Assembly (NCBI GenBank): GCA_026396575.1 | Contig: JAPLWM010000015.1 | Location: 1 to 52,330 of the forward strand | From: Candidatus Komeilibacteria bacterium | GTDB taxonomy: Bacteria; Patescibacteriota; Patescibacteriia; UBA1558; UBA10009 | Reading direction: 5' to 3' | Length of the DNA: 52,330 nucleotides | In this document: positions 1-8,117 of the stretch, piece after piece | Numbering within the stretch: the stretch's first letter is position 1 | Layout: each line of letters starts with the position of its first letter | The notes under the pieces: model-generated | What the model was told of the DNA's origin: nothing | Database searches by the model: none | Seen by the model: the letters and a program-made list of their open reading frames with translations, nothing else | Program-made: the position numbers and the translations under genes

Positions 1-41
1 ACTACTTTATCCCTAACTTCAGGGCTTATTCTTTTGGCCAT
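1..41 (-). CDS. Start of a probable transposase / HTH protein (runs off the window)
   Basis: An ATG at 39-41 on the minus strand opens a frame reading MAKRISPEVRDKVV before the left edge cuts it off. A short basic N-terminus of this form is common at the start of helix-turn-helix transposases in CPR genomes, but only 14 residues are visible, so the family cannot be named. There is no clear Shine-Dalgarno. It points away from the truncated recombinase next to it, which fits an insertion that replaced the recombinase 5' end. It could be a chance frame. Confidence 0.3.
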   Translation of the reverse strand, partial: MAKRISPEVRDKV

Positions 42-123
42 AGTATTGGCATGCTTTTAGTTGTTTATTCCTAACTTCTTTATTCTAAACCATTACCGCA
101 TTATGTGGAATATTGTGTCCTAA

Positions 124-828
124 TTTCGGGGTGCATGCCACGGACGAAAAGTTTTCCACTGGCTCAAATTTGACCTTAACTTTAGAACTAAAAGCGACAA
201 GCATCTGTCTTTAAGCAATGTTTATACAATCCTTCAAAATTCCTACTACTATGGCGTCTTTGAATACCCGGAAAAGAGTGGCAATTGGTATACCGGAAAA
301 CAGGATCCCCTAACCACTAAAGATATCTACGACAAAGTTCAGGAACACATGAGAAGAGATTATGTAGTGCGCTCTGAAATTAAAGAGTTCGCTTTTACCA
401 AAATGCTGACCTGCGGCTCTTGTGGATCAGGCATTACTGCCCAAGAAAAATTCAAAAACCTGAAAGACGGCACAGTTGCCAGATATGTTTACTACGGCTG
501 TACTAAAAGCCGGAATCTTAACTGCAAAAATGGCTATACCAGAGAGGAAGAGCTGATTGACCAACTGATTAAGATAATGGATAGGATAAACCTTAATGAA
601 ATAGGCATACAGTATAAATTCCAAGAGGAAATGAATCGCCTGGCTAAATTCCAAAAAAGCTTCTTTAAAGGAAGCTCTGGATTGGAAAATAAACCTAAGA
701 ACGTAAATTTTAGAAGCTATGCCAAGTACCTGCTTAAAGAAGGCAGTGTTATTGAAAAACGTGAATTACTTGCCTGCGTTAAAAGCAAACTGGTGCTGAC
801 AAAAAAAATACTGACGCTTGAAAAATAG
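124..828 (+). pseudogene. Serine recombinase, N-terminal catalytic domain missing
   Basis: The frame is open from 124 (just after an in-frame TAA at 121) to 828. From about 151 it matches the recombinase and zinc-ribbon part of large serine recombinases: a segment with SLSNVYTILQNSYYYGVFEYP, then SGNWYTGKQDPL, then a zinc beta-ribbon with the CGSCG pair and two later cysteines, and a C-terminal part ending NYAKYLLKEGS-like. The resolvase domain (about 140 residues with the catalytic Ser) and most of the linker are absent, and the 120 bases upstream do not encode them in any frame. The nearest ATG is 349, inside the domain. I read it as a decayed remnant of a mobile element whose 5' part was lost or replaced. 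Confidence 0.75.
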
Positions 829-853
829 TTATTAGTCACCTGATATTCTATTT

Positions 854-1585
854 TTAAATTTTAGATCTTAAAAAATCAATAAGATCTTTTATATTTCTCA
901 ATAATTCATTAAAATTAGTATCTAATAAATCTGCGTAAACGGAATTTTTATCTGACGGACCTCTGTATACTCTGTCTTGAATAGGGTGAGTCAATCCATC
1001 TCGAAGGCTTTTTAATTTTTTAAAAGATTCCCAGAAAGCTTCATTTACCGGAGACTCAAAATTATATATACCAGGGATCACCTTCTTTAATTTTTCTTCA
1101 ATACCTAAAAATAGAATTTCTTCCATAGATAACTTTACATCCTTTTTTCTTCTCATTGTCCATATCCCAATTTTTATTAAAACAATATCTTTACTCTTAA
1201 TATAATTTATTGGATTAACAATTTCTATTAAATGATTTGCCTGTGCTTCAACGGAACTGAATAATAAAACTACACCAGCGCTGGCTATTGAAAAAAAATC
1301 TAAAACCGCATCAGAATCAATAAAGGCCACGCCTTGAGTCGAATCTTTTGGATTAACCAATCCTTTACTGGCAAATACTACTTTTTTCTTCTCCTCGGCT
1401 TCTTTAAAAAGTTGTTCTGCTCTTTGAAAATACAAACCATCAACCTTGGGTGCAGAAAAAAATATCTGATTACTGGTACCTTTTTCAACATAAATATCCA
1501 CCTTCGTCACCTTGGTACCTGCAGGATGATCATACTTTAAATTTGCAGGCTTTGTTAATTCTGTTTGTATAATTCTTTCTATCAT
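854..1585 (-). CDS. Uncharacterised 243-residue protein with a HEPN-type R-D-x3-H motif
   Basis: I do not recognise a named family. The C-terminal third is helical and contains LKSLRDGLTHP, that is Arg195-Asp196-x3-His200. This matches the R-(polar)-x-x-x-H signature of HEPN ribonucleases, which occur in toxins, Abi systems and RNA-processing proteins. The N-terminal half looks alpha/beta with no obvious motif. There is no signal peptide or membrane segment. The gene is AT-rich, stands alone beside a recombinase remnant, and has no nucleotidyltransferase (MNT) partner. An 8-bp-stem hairpin lies just upstream of its start. A defence or stress role is inference only; the motif is short enough to occur by chance. 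Confidence 0.6.
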   Translation of the reverse strand: MIERIIQTELTKPANLKYDHPAGTKVTKVDIYVEKGTSNQIFFSAPKVDGLYFQRAEQLFKEAEEKKKVVFASKGLVNPKDSTQGVAFIDSDAVLDFFSIASAGVVLLFSSVEAQANHLIEIVNPINYIKSKDIVLIKIGIWTMRRKKDVKLSMEEILFLGIEEKLKKVIPGIYNFESPVNEAFWESFKKLKSLRDGLTHPIQDRVYRGPSDKNSVYADLLDTNFNELLRNIKDLIDFLRSKI

Positions 1586-1603
1586 AAATTACTAATTAAT
1601 CCA

Positions 1604-1624
1604 AAATCGCCTATTCGGCGATTT
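1604..1624. terminator. Hairpin between tRNA-Trp and the HEPN-motif gene
   Basis: AAATCGCC (1604-1611) pairs with GGCGATTT (1617-1624) across a TATTC loop. It lies downstream of tRNA-Trp and about 20 bases upstream of the next start codon on the same strand. The following T-run is weak, so it may be a terminator of the tRNA transcript, a leader hairpin or a dispersed palindrome. The rest of 1625-1687 shows nothing I can name. Confidence 0.4.
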
Positions 1625-1687
1625 ATCTAAGCCGTCTCGGTCGCGCTAACACCTCGGCTGAACCGGTCCTCGATACTTTTAAGCACT

Positions 1688-1761
1688 TGGCAGGGGTGGT
1701 AGGAATCGAACCCACGTTACTGGTTTTGGAGACCAGAGTCCTACCACTGAACGACACCCCC
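1688..1761 (-). tRNA. tRNA-Trp (CCA)
   Basis: Acceptor GGGGGTG pairs with CACCCCT. The anticodon stem CTGGT/ACCAG encloses the loop CTCCAAA with anticodon CCA. The T arm carries GGTTCGATTCC. The 3' CCA is encoded (TGG at 1688-1690 on plus). The cluster with L33 and tRNAs Thr and Tyr recalls the tRNA/rpmG/secE neighbourhood of other bacteria. Confidence 0.95.
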
Positions 1762-1768
1762 ACGTTTT

Positions 1769-2176
1769 TTACTTAAGATGCTGCCCCAAATTCAAACTTT
1801 TTACCAACTCCGGGAATTTCTGCAAAAGATGAACGTAACGGTCAATGGTCTGTCCGGTTTGTTCGTTAAACAAGGGAGTTCCGCCGGTATAAGCCGTATC
1901 TGGCTTGTCGCCGTACTGGTTTAAATTTTTCTCAGCCAACCAAGCATCTATTTTGGCTTTGCCCTGGGCAGTTAATCTGGCCACAAATTCATCAACCGAT
2001 TTGGCGCCGTATTCTTCCCACCAAACACTGGCTTTGTTTAAGCCCTGGTTGATTAAAGCCGGGGCTTTTTCTTCGGCTTTTTGCTGCCAGCCGGCTACCC
2101 AAGTTTGCACCCGGTCATGGTAAAAAAAGCCGATTACCGCACCCATGATAATGATAAAGATTAAAAACTTTACCAT
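1769..2176 (-). CDS. Small membrane-anchored protein, unknown function
   Basis: 135 residues. One N-terminal hydrophobic helix (about residues 3-18, VKFLIFIIIMGAVIGFF) is followed by a charged, Trp-containing helical region and a soluble C-terminus ending near LVKSLNLGQHLK. This is a typical signal-anchor arrangement with the bulk outside the cytoplasm. No catalytic motif is seen. It sits between tRNA-Trp and rpmG, all on minus, and is probably co-transcribed with them. Function unknown. Confidence 0.75.
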   Translation of the reverse strand: MVKFLIFIIIMGAVIGFFYHDRVQTWVAGWQQKAEEKAPALINQGLNKASVWWEEYGAKSVDEFVARLTAQGKAKIDAWLAEKNLNQYGDKPDTAYTGGTPLFNEQTGQTIDRYVHLLQKFPELVKSLNLGQHLK

Positions 2177-2191
2177 AATTTTAAAGTTAAC

Positions 2192-2347
2192 TTATTTAGT
2201 TTCTTTATGAGGCGTGTGTTTTTTGCAGGTTGGGCAGAATTTTTTCAGTTCCAAGCGGGTTTTAAGAATTTTCTTATTCTTGCTGGAATAATAATTCAGC
2301 TTGTGGCACTGGCTGCATTCCATTTTAATTAGATTGTCTTGAGACAT
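2192..2347 (-). CDS. rpmG: 50S ribosomal protein L33
   Basis: 51 residues beginning MSQDNLIKMECSQCHKLNYY. Both Cys pairs of the zinc-binding form are present (Cys11/Cys14 and Cys38/Cys41), so this is the C+ type of L33. Its length and LKKFCPTCKKHTPHKE tail are normal for the family. It lies between tRNA-Thr and a small membrane protein gene on the same strand; the usual partners secE and nusG are not in the window. Confidence 0.95.
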   Translation of the reverse strand: MSQDNLIKMECSQCHKLNYYSSKNKKILKTRLELKKFCPTCKKHTPHKETK

Positions 2348-2377
2348 AACGGATTGGTTTTAAATTGTAAATAATAA

Positions 2378-2453
2378 TGGAGCCGGGAACAGGATTCGAA
2401 CCCGCGATCTTCGCTTTACAAAAGCGCTGCTCTACCAGCTGAGCTATCCCGGC
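2378..2453 (-). tRNA. tRNA-Thr (TGT)
   Basis: Acceptor GCCGGGA pairs with TCCCGGC. The anticodon loop TTTGTAA gives anticodon TGT, the T arm has GGTTCGAATCC, and CCA is encoded (TGG at 2378-2380 on plus). The outermost anticodon-stem pair is a G-A mismatch. It is followed by a second tRNA-Thr with a different anticodon. Confidence 0.92.
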
Positions 2454-2495
2454 ATTAGCTGGCGATAAAAAATAATTAAAAATTATTTTAAAGAC

Positions 2496-2570
2496 TGGAG
2501 CCGTTGCGCGGATTTGAACCGCGGACCTACTCCTTACCATGGAGTTGCTCTACCACTGAGCTACAACGGC
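2496..2570 (-). tRNA. tRNA-Thr (GGT)
   Basis: Acceptor GCCGTTG pairs with CAACGGC. The anticodon stem ACTCC/GGAGT encloses ATGGTAA, giving anticodon GGT. The T arm reads GGTTCAAATCC and CCA is encoded at 2496-2498. It lies between tRNA-Tyr and tRNA-Thr(TGT). Confidence 0.93.
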
Positions 2571-2573
2571 GTG

Positions 2574-2588
2574 ACCCGCTAAGCGGGT
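2574..2588. repeat. Short inverted repeat between tRNA genes
   Basis: ACCCGCT (2574-2580) and AGCGGGT (2582-2588) form a 7-bp hairpin with a one-base centre, between the 5' end of tRNA-Thr(GGT) and the 3' CCA of tRNA-Tyr. It may be a processing hairpin or one of the dispersed small palindromes of this genome. Confidence 0.45.
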
Positions 2589-2590
2589 TG

Positions 2591-2677
2591 TGGTGGGCCG
2601 GGCAGGATTCGAACCTGCGAAGACGCAAGGCCAACAGATTTACAGTCTGTCCCATTTGACCGCTTTGGTACCGACCC
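2591..2677 (-). tRNA. tRNA-Tyr (GTA)
   Basis: Acceptor GGGTCGG pairs with CCGGCCC (one G-U pair). The anticodon stem ACAGA/TCTGT encloses CTGTAAA with anticodon GTA. A long variable arm, as expected for bacterial class II tRNA-Tyr, precedes the T arm GGTTCGAATCC. CCA is encoded at 2591-2593. Confidence 0.95.
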
Positions 2678-2683
2678 ATTTAT

Positions 2684-3568
2684 TTATAAACTATCGATTT
2701 TTTCTTTTAACTCCGGCAGCTTCTGATTTTCCGGATTAACTTCCTTTAAACGCTGATAAGCCCGCCGGGCAGCGTCTTTATCTCGCGTTATTATACTGAC
2801 TTCTATTAAAAAGTCAAGGATTTTGGGGTTATTGGGCTCCAAAACGGCGGCTTTATTAACCGCGGCCCAGGCCTGATTTGGCTCGTCCAAATTTAAATAA
2901 ACGCCAGCCAGATCCAAATAACTGCCGATATTGCCGGCATCCAATTCCAATGATTTTAAATATTGCTCCTGGGCCTGCTTTAAATCGCCTTTTTTGGAGG
3001 CAATGGCGCCTAAATTATAGTAAGCCAAAGGATTGTTTTCATTCAATCTTAAAAGAAATTCAAAAATTTCCCGGGCATGCTCGTGATCTTTCTTTAACAA
3101 ATAAAGTTCGCCCAAACCCTGGTAAGCGGCGGCATTTTTTTCATCCAGCTTTAAAATTTCCAAATAGGCCTTTTCCGCCTCGGTTAAGCGTTCCTGTTCC
3201 AAAAGCGCCGCTGCCTTGGTTAACAACTGGCTGGCATACTGCTGAATTTGAACTTTATCCTTGAAGCTGGCGTGCAGAACCTTATGGCGGTAATGCTCTT
3301 CCAAGTCCACTGACTTTTGATAACCGGCCCTAATAACTTTAACTAACAGTTTAAACGCCGGCTTAAGGTAGCTTAAAACTTTGCCGCCGGCAGCGCTTAC
3401 TTTGCGCTGCAGCCGTTCTTCCATTAAGCGTTTTTTTACGGCCGACTGTTTTACGACCGGCGAAGTTTCCGAATCAACCATCGCCACTTTGGCCAGCTTT
3501 TTAAAAACAATCCAGCCCAAACCGAAGGCGCAACCGACGATGATTATGAGTAAAATTAAATTAAGCAT
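2684..3568 (-). CDS. Membrane-anchored tetratricopeptide-repeat protein
   Basis: 294 residues. An N-terminal hydrophobic helix (residues 2-22) is followed by a basic linker and then at least three to four TPR units (about 125-290) with the usual AxxxLG-YLxxxxxxxA spacing, for example AAAYQGLGELYLLKKDHEHA and LAYYNLGAIASKKGDLKQA. TPR arrays are protein-binding scaffolds; the partner cannot be read from sequence. It is 7 bp downstream of tpiA and is probably co-transcribed with it. Confidence 0.85.
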   Translation of the reverse strand: MLNLILLIIIVGCAFGLGWIVFKKLAKVAMVDSETSPVVKQSAVKKRLMEERLQRKVSAAGGKVLSYLKPAFKLLVKVIRAGYQKSVDLEEHYRHKVLHASFKDKVQIQQYASQLLTKAAALLEQERLTEAEKAYLEILKLDEKNAAAYQGLGELYLLKKDHEHAREIFEFLLRLNENNPLAYYNLGAIASKKGDLKQAQEQYLKSLELDAGNIGSYLDLAGVYLNLDEPNQAWAAVNKAAVLEPNNPKILDFLIEVSIITRDKDAARRAYQRLKEVNPENQKLPELKEKIDSL

Positions 3569-3575
3569 AAGATTT

Positions 3576-4346
3576 TTAATTAACGCTCCCCGCCGTTACC
3601 AGTTCACTGAAAGTTTTAGCCGCGAGTGAAGCGCCGCCCACCAAAATGCCGTCAATGGTGGGCCAGGCCACGAAATTTTTAACGTTTAAAGGGTTAACGC
3701 TGCCGCCGTAAATAATCCTGGTTTGGCTATTAATCTGTTCCAAAGAAAAATGATCCAAGAGCACTTGCCTGATTACCTGGCTGGTATGGCCGGCTTCTTC
3801 CGGCGAAACCGCCTGGCCGGAACCGATTACCCAAACCGGCTCATAAGCCAAAACCAATTCATCACCGCTTAAAAGTTTTAAGCCCTCCAAAGCGCGATTA
3901 ACCTGGCCGGAAACCGCCGCGTCTTTTTGGCCGTCTTGCCGTTCCTGAAAAGTTTCGCCGACGCAAATAATCGGCACCAAACCGTTGCGCAAAGCCGCCT
4001 TAACTTTCAGGCTAACCTGCGCATCGGTTTCGCCTAAATTCTGGCGTCTTTCGGAATGGCCGACGATGACGTATTGGCAACCCAATCCTTTTAAAAATTT
4101 AGGGGAAATCTCGCCGGTATAAGCGCCTTCATCTTCCCAAAAACAGTTTTGGGCGCCCAAAGCCAGAGCGGAATTTTTAAACTGGGGCGCCAAGGCGCTA
4201 AGCGCCTCAAAGGAAGGGCAAACCACCACGCTGGTTTCGGACAAAGGCCAAGACGGGCTTAAAGCCAGCATTTCGCCCAAAACCTGCTCGGCCTGATCCG
4301 GGCTTAAATTCATTTTCCAATTGGCAATAATAATGGTTTTTTTCAT
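3576..4346 (-). CDS. tpiA: Triosephosphate isomerase
   Basis: Interconverts dihydroxyacetone phosphate and glyceraldehyde 3-phosphate in glycolysis. From the ATG at 4346 the protein is 256 residues: MKKTIIIANWKMN carries Asn9 and Lys11, VGHSERR carries the electrophile His97, AYEPVWVIGSG carries the base Glu169, and YGGSVNP and VGGASL form the phosphate loops. All catalytic residues are present. An in-frame ATG at 4367 would add seven residues with no family counterpart, so the later start is preferred. Confidence 0.96.
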   Translation of the reverse strand: MKKTIIIANWKMNLSPDQAEQVLGEMLALSPSWPLSETSVVVCPSFEALSALAPQFKNSALALGAQNCFWEDEGAYTGEISPKFLKGLGCQYVIVGHSERRQNLGETDAQVSLKVKAALRNGLVPIICVGETFQERQDGQKDAAVSGQVNRALEGLKLLSGDELVLAYEPVWVIGSGQAVSPEEAGHTSQVIRQVLLDHFSLEQINSQTRIIYGGSVNPLNVKNFVAWPTIDGILVGGASLAAKTFSELVTAGSVN

Positions 4347-4410
4347 AAAATTACTGATTAGATTCATCTTTAAAATAGCTTAAATCGGCAAATAAGTAAA
4401 CCCGCGCCAA

Positions 4411-5325
4411 TCACCAGCGGTAATTGTCAAAAGCCCACTGGGCCAGGGCCTTTAAATCCTGAAAGCGATCGGCATCGGTGGCGCTGCCCAAAACGCTGAT
4501 CAGCGCTCCATGACCCCCGGAGTTTAAAACCTCGCTGACCAAACAATAGCCGGCTTCGTCCAAATAGCCGGTTTTGCCCGCCTGAATATCTAAATAACCG
4601 GCCAATAATTTATCGGTGTTTTTAAAAGTATAGGTCCGGCCGTTGTTTAAAACTTTTAAATTGTATTCCTCGGACACGGTGGCTTGCCTTATTTCCGGCC
4701 GGGCAAAAGCGGCCCGGGCCAATTTTATAATATCGGCGGCCGTGGAAACATTTTGCGGATCCAAGCCGGTCGGTTCCGTAAAAGTTGAATCGTTCATGCC
4801 CAGCTCGGCTGCCTTGGCGTTCATGGCAGCGGTAAATTCTGCGGCGCTCAAACCGGTGGCTCTGGCCAAAGCCACGGTGGCGCTGTTGGCCGAAGCCACT
4901 AAGGCAATATTGAATAAATCGGTTAAAGAAATTTGTTCGCCGGCATAAATATAGGTGCGGCCGCCTTGACGGTAATCGCCAGCGGTAACGGTTATTGGCT
5001 TAGCCCAGCCCGGATTATGGTCCAAAAAAACCAGAGCGGTTAAAAGTTTGGTGATTGAAGCCGGCACGCGAGGCGCGGTTGAATTTTTCTGCCATAAAAC
5101 CAAATCGGTATTTTTATCGACAACCATGGCCGCTTGAGCCGTAATTTTCATGCCCAGCGAACTGTTGTTTAAACGGTAAGGAGCGCCGGCCGGATAAGCC
5201 GTTTTTATTAAATTGATTTGTCCGCCGGCCAAGAGGGCGCTAACATCAATGGTTTGGCTGTTGCCGAGTGGCAGGGCCAATAAGGAAAATAAAATGGCTA
5301 AATTTGCCAGCAAAGAAAATAGCAT
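4411..5325 (-). CDS. D-alanyl-D-alanine carboxypeptidase (peptidase S11)
   Basis: Penicillin-binding-protein-type enzyme that trims peptidoglycan pentapeptides outside the membrane. A hydrophobic N-terminus (residues 2-20) is the probable signal peptide or anchor. The three active-site boxes are intact: Ser90-x-x-Lys93 (ASITK), Ser145-Ala-Asn147 (SAN) and Lys251-Thr-Gly (AGKTGYL). At 304 residues it lacks the C-terminal PBP5 domain of longer DacA proteins. The start lies 2 bases below the stop of the patatin-like gene, suggesting co-transcription. Confidence 0.93.
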   Translation of the reverse strand: MLFSLLANLAILFSLLALPLGNSQTIDVSALLAGGQINLIKTAYPAGAPYRLNNSSLGMKITAQAAMVVDKNTDLVLWQKNSTAPRVPASITKLLTALVFLDHNPGWAKPITVTAGDYRQGGRTYIYAGEQISLTDLFNIALVASANSATVALARATGLSAAEFTAAMNAKAAELGMNDSTFTEPTGLDPQNVSTAADIIKLARAAFARPEIRQATVSEEYNLKVLNNGRTYTFKNTDKLLAGYLDIQAGKTGYLDEAGYCLVSEVLNSGGHGALISVLGSATDADRFQDLKALAQWAFDNYRW

Positions 5326-5327
5326 AA

Positions 5328-6233
5328 TTATTGGTTGGCAATTTCCCGCGAACGGTCCTGAAAAATTTTAATTAAAGGATGATCGCGCAAAGCCCGGGCG
5401 GCCGCCCGCCCCCAGGTAATGGCTTTTTTGGTTTGGGAACTTTTATGGGAAAAGAATTTAAGCTTGGCCTGATCGGGCGGCTTGATTAATAAAACGTTTT
5501 CCTGTAAAACAAAAGCTCGCATGGCCAATCTGGATTTTTTATTCATTTTATTATACTGCTTAAGTTTTAATTTTATTTCCGCCGGAAACTTGCGGCCCTG
5601 GAACAGTTTGAATAATTTAAAACCCAGCCATCTTTTTAAAGTGGCATTGAAGGTTTTTTGGTTGGAAATAACCAAATAATGGGTAGCGCCCAAGATAATG
5701 GCCTGTTCGTAAATTAAAGGGCAAACCAGGCCCGGATCAACGCAATGGCTTAAATCCTCGCATTGCTTTAAATGATGGTCGTGGATGGCCATGGTGGCTT
5801 TTAAAGCCTGCCAAATATTAATTTTTTTGCCCGTGGCGTGGTTATGGTAAAATTCTATTCTGTCCGCCTTGAAATTATAAAAAGGAATGAATAAATCCAC
5901 GGGCGATTTTTCCAATTTTTCCAAATTCAAAGGATGCCGTTCATGTAAAATCTTATCCACCAGATAATCGGTGTTAAACATAGGTTCGCCCTTTAAAAAC
6001 TGGCTTTTTTTCTTGGTCACGATCTGGCTGGTTTCTTCTTCCCAAATCCGCTTGATTTCTTCCAGCTGTCCGGTTAAAAAATAAGCGAAAATCGGCGCGC
6101 TGGAAGAAGCGCCGATTAAAATATCAAAATGGCTGATTTTTAAAAAACGTGCCAGCTCATAAACCGCGCCGGCCGCAAAAGCCGATTTCATTCCCCCGCC
6201 CTCGCAAATTAAAGCCGTTTTAACTTTAGCCAT
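5328..6233 (-). CDS. Patatin-like phospholipase family protein, YjjU-type
   Basis: 301 residues with the patatin layout: an oxyanion loop EGGGMKSAF (residues 11-19), a nucleophile elbow IGASSSAP with candidate Ser43, and a later VDPGL near residue 168 in the place of the catalytic Asp-Gly. Two departures are visible: the elbow reads G-x-S-x-S instead of G-x-S-x-G, and the Asp motif is D-P-G instead of D-G-G/A. Overall it resembles YjjU-like bacterial patatins that may cleave lipid acyl chains. Whether it is active is uncertain. It lies between scpB and the carboxypeptidase with 2-4 bp gaps. Confidence 0.8.
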   Translation of the reverse strand: MAKVKTALICEGGGMKSAFAAGAVYELARFLKISHFDILIGASSSAPIFAYFLTGQLEEIKRIWEEETSQIVTKKKSQFLKGEPMFNTDYLVDKILHERHPLNLEKLEKSPVDLFIPFYNFKADRIEFYHNHATGKKINIWQALKATMAIHDHHLKQCEDLSHCVDPGLVCPLIYEQAIILGATHYLVISNQKTFNATLKRWLGFKLFKLFQGRKFPAEIKLKLKQYNKMNKKSRLAMRAFVLQENVLLIKPPDQAKLKFFSHKSSQTKKAITWGRAAARALRDHPLIKIFQDRSREIANQ

Positions 6234-6237
6234 ACTG

Positions 6238-6834
6238 CTATGCCTGCTTAACCTCCACCTTGATTAATTCGTCGGCGGCGCTTGTTACTTGGGAAAACTC
6301 CCGGCTTAACAGTTTGTTCAAATTTTCATCGCTGTTCAATTTTTCAAAATCCGGCAGTTCGGCCACCGAACCGATGCCTAAAAATTTTAGAAAATCCATA
6401 GTCACGTTGTATAAAGTAACGCCCCGCTCCTTGTTGTACTCCGCTTCCACCAGGCCACGGATCATCAAATTGCGCAAAATCAGGCTGCAATTAATGCCCC
6501 GAATCTGTTCCAGTTCGGCTTTGGTAATGGGTTGGCGATAAGCCACAATGGTTAAGGTTTCCACCGAAGGGTCGGTCAGCTCGCCGGTTAAATCGTCTTT
6601 TAAATAGCTCTTAACCAGTTCGGCATTTTCCGGGCTGGAAGCCAATTGCCATTGCTCGTTGTTCTTTATCAATCTCAAACCGCCATTGCTTTGAGCGTAG
6701 CCTTCGGCCAGCGAATTTAACTCCGCTTCGATTTCTTTCGGCTTGGCTTTTAAGGTCTCGGCCAATTTCTTCAAGGAAATCGGCTTGGAGGTTACCAATA
6801 AAACGCTTTCCAATTGTGATTTTAAATTGGCCAT
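6238..6834 (-). CDS. scpB: Segregation and condensation protein B
   Basis: 198 residues made of two winged-helix domains, as in ScpB, with the conserved ETLTIVAYRQPITKAELEQI stretch and IRGLVE segment. ScpB dimers bind ScpA and regulate SMC-ScpAB loading for chromosome compaction. It begins 5 bases after the scpA stop, the usual scpA-scpB order. No smc gene is in the window. Confidence 0.95.
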   Translation of the reverse strand: MANLKSQLESVLLVTSKPISLKKLAETLKAKPKEIEAELNSLAEGYAQSNGGLRLIKNNEQWQLASSPENAELVKSYLKDDLTGELTDPSVETLTIVAYRQPITKAELEQIRGINCSLILRNLMIRGLVEAEYNKERGVTLYNVTMDFLKFLGIGSVAELPDFEKLNSDENLNKLLSREFSQVTSAADELIKVEVKQA

Positions 6835-6839
6835 AAAAA

Positions 6840-7562
6840 TTAAATTGAATGAGTTTGATGATGTTCTAATTGTGTAACGGTAATATCGGAAAACAGCTCG
6901 CCCTGCTCCACCGAGACCGTGCGCTGCTTAACCAATTCCAGAATAGCCAGAAAAGAAACAATCACTTCGGTCCGGTTATTGTTCTGACCTAAAAGCTGCC
7001 TAAAGCTTAGGGTGAATTTAGCGAGAATCAAATCGCTGATATGCTTGATTTTTTCCCTGATGGAAATGGTCCGTTTCATCATGGCTTGGGGCAGATTAAC
7101 GATCGGCTCCAAGCGAGCGAGCGCTTGTTTAAAAATCAAGGCCAAATTATTGAGCTTAACCCCCAGCGGCGGATAAAACTTGGGCGTAAATACCTGCAAT
7201 TGTTTGGCTCGGGAAAACATAAAGCGCCTTTTTAAAACCATGGCCCGGATTACTTTGGCGGCTTCGTAATATTCCTTATAAATTTTAAGTTGCTTTTCCA
7301 AAGAACCGGCTTCCTCGTCATCAATCTCCAAGGTAGGTATTAAAATTTTCGATTTGATCAATAAAAGCTTGGAAGCCACCAATAGGAAATCGGCCATGTC
7401 GCCGGCCGGCAAATCGGGCGAAGCGTGCAGATATTCCATAAACTGGTCGGCTACCTTGGCCAGCGAAACCTTGGTAATATCCATTTCTTCCTCTTCAATC
7501 AAACTTAAGAGAAGGTCCAGCGGACCCTCGAACTGCTCTAATTTTATCTGGTAATTGGTCAT
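6840..7562 (-). CDS. scpA: Segregation and condensation protein A (kleisin)
   Basis: 240 residues. The N-terminal LEQFEGPLDLLLSLIEEEEM block is diagnostic for ScpA and binds the SMC neck; a helical linker and a C-terminal winged helix (about 165-235) follow. It bridges SMC heads and recruits ScpB. The start codon directly abuts the stop of the YbaK-like gene (7563), pointing to coupled translation. Confidence 0.95.
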   Translation of the reverse strand: MTNYQIKLEQFEGPLDLLLSLIEEEEMDITKVSLAKVADQFMEYLHASPDLPAGDMADFLLVASKLLLIKSKILIPTLEIDDEEAGSLEKQLKIYKEYYEAAKVIRAMVLKRRFMFSRAKQLQVFTPKFYPPLGVKLNNLALIFKQALARLEPIVNLPQAMMKRTISIREKIKHISDLILAKFTLSFRQLLGQNNNRTEVIVSFLAILELVKQRTVSVEQGELFSDITVTQLEHHQTHSI

Positions 7563-8102
7563 TTACTTTTTCTTTTTTGTCCGCCGAAGCTTTAGCGAAG
7601 GCGGATTGGATTTTTGTTTTTTTGTTTTTTTGATCTTCTTTAATTCCGAAAACTGATGGACAATGGCTTTTTCCAGCTTTAAATAATCGGCCACTTTCAT
7701 TTTAACGCTTTCAATTAAGGAACCGCTGGAAAAAATGGCTTTTTTAACTTTGTCATAACCCTTATCAACAATCACTGGCAATTGATGAATAGCGCCAAAA
7801 CCGGTTAAGCTGCCGGGCTTAATTTTAAAAGCCTTGACCAATTCGGCTTCTTTGGGAATCAAAACCTTCTTGGCTTTTAAAACTTTTTGCAGTTTATTCA
7901 AATTAACGTTGCGGTTGGCGGCCAAAATCAGCAGATAATAATTCTTGTCGGCCTTAACCACCAGCGATTTAGCGATTTCCTCCAGTTTGCATTTTAAAGT
8001 GGCGGCCGCGTCCAAAGCCGTAAAAACCTTTTTATGCGGCACGATTTGGTATTTAACCTTATTGGTTTCCAGATGTTTTTTAAGCTTGGGATGAATGGTC
8101 AT
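7563..8102 (-). CDS. YbaK/EbsC-type aminoacyl-tRNA deacylase
   Basis: 179 residues of the YbaK/ProX editing family, which hydrolyses mischarged tRNA in trans. Visible family features are the early VFTALDAAATLKC helix, a Lys-rich strand AKSLVVKADKNYYLLIL and the PGSLTGFGA loop (compare PGSLTPFG). The last 18 residues are unusual: SNPPSLKLRRT is encoded by a 26-bp palindrome (7580-7605) and is followed by a lysine-only tail, so the normal C-terminus has been extended or replaced. The specific tRNA target cannot be stated. Confidence 0.85.
   Translation of the reverse strand: MTIHPKLKKHLETNKVKYQIVPHKKVFTALDAAATLKCKLEEIAKSLVVKADKNYYLLILAANRNVNLNKLQKVLKAKKVLIPKEAELVKAFKIKPGSLTGFGAIHQLPVIVDKGYDKVKKAIFSSGSLIESVKMKVADYLKLEKAIVHQFSELKKIKKTKKQKSNPPSLKLRRTKKKK
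7580..7605. repeat. Palindromic element (TCCGCC family) inside the ybaK-like gene
   Basis: TCCGCCGAAGC at the left and GCGAAGGCGGA at the right form a 26-bp imperfect palindrome within coding sequence. Read on minus it encodes NPPSLKLRR near the protein C-terminus. The same arms recur in purH at 13977-14010 and, with a diverged arm, at 14602-14630. Confidence 0.8.
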
Positions 8103-8117
8103 ATGGTTGCAGGTTAA

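Noticed and set aside
1625..1687. Possible structured RNA before tRNA-Trp
   Set aside because: Only a weak AGCCG/CGGCT pairing is visible; no promoter or conserved motif.
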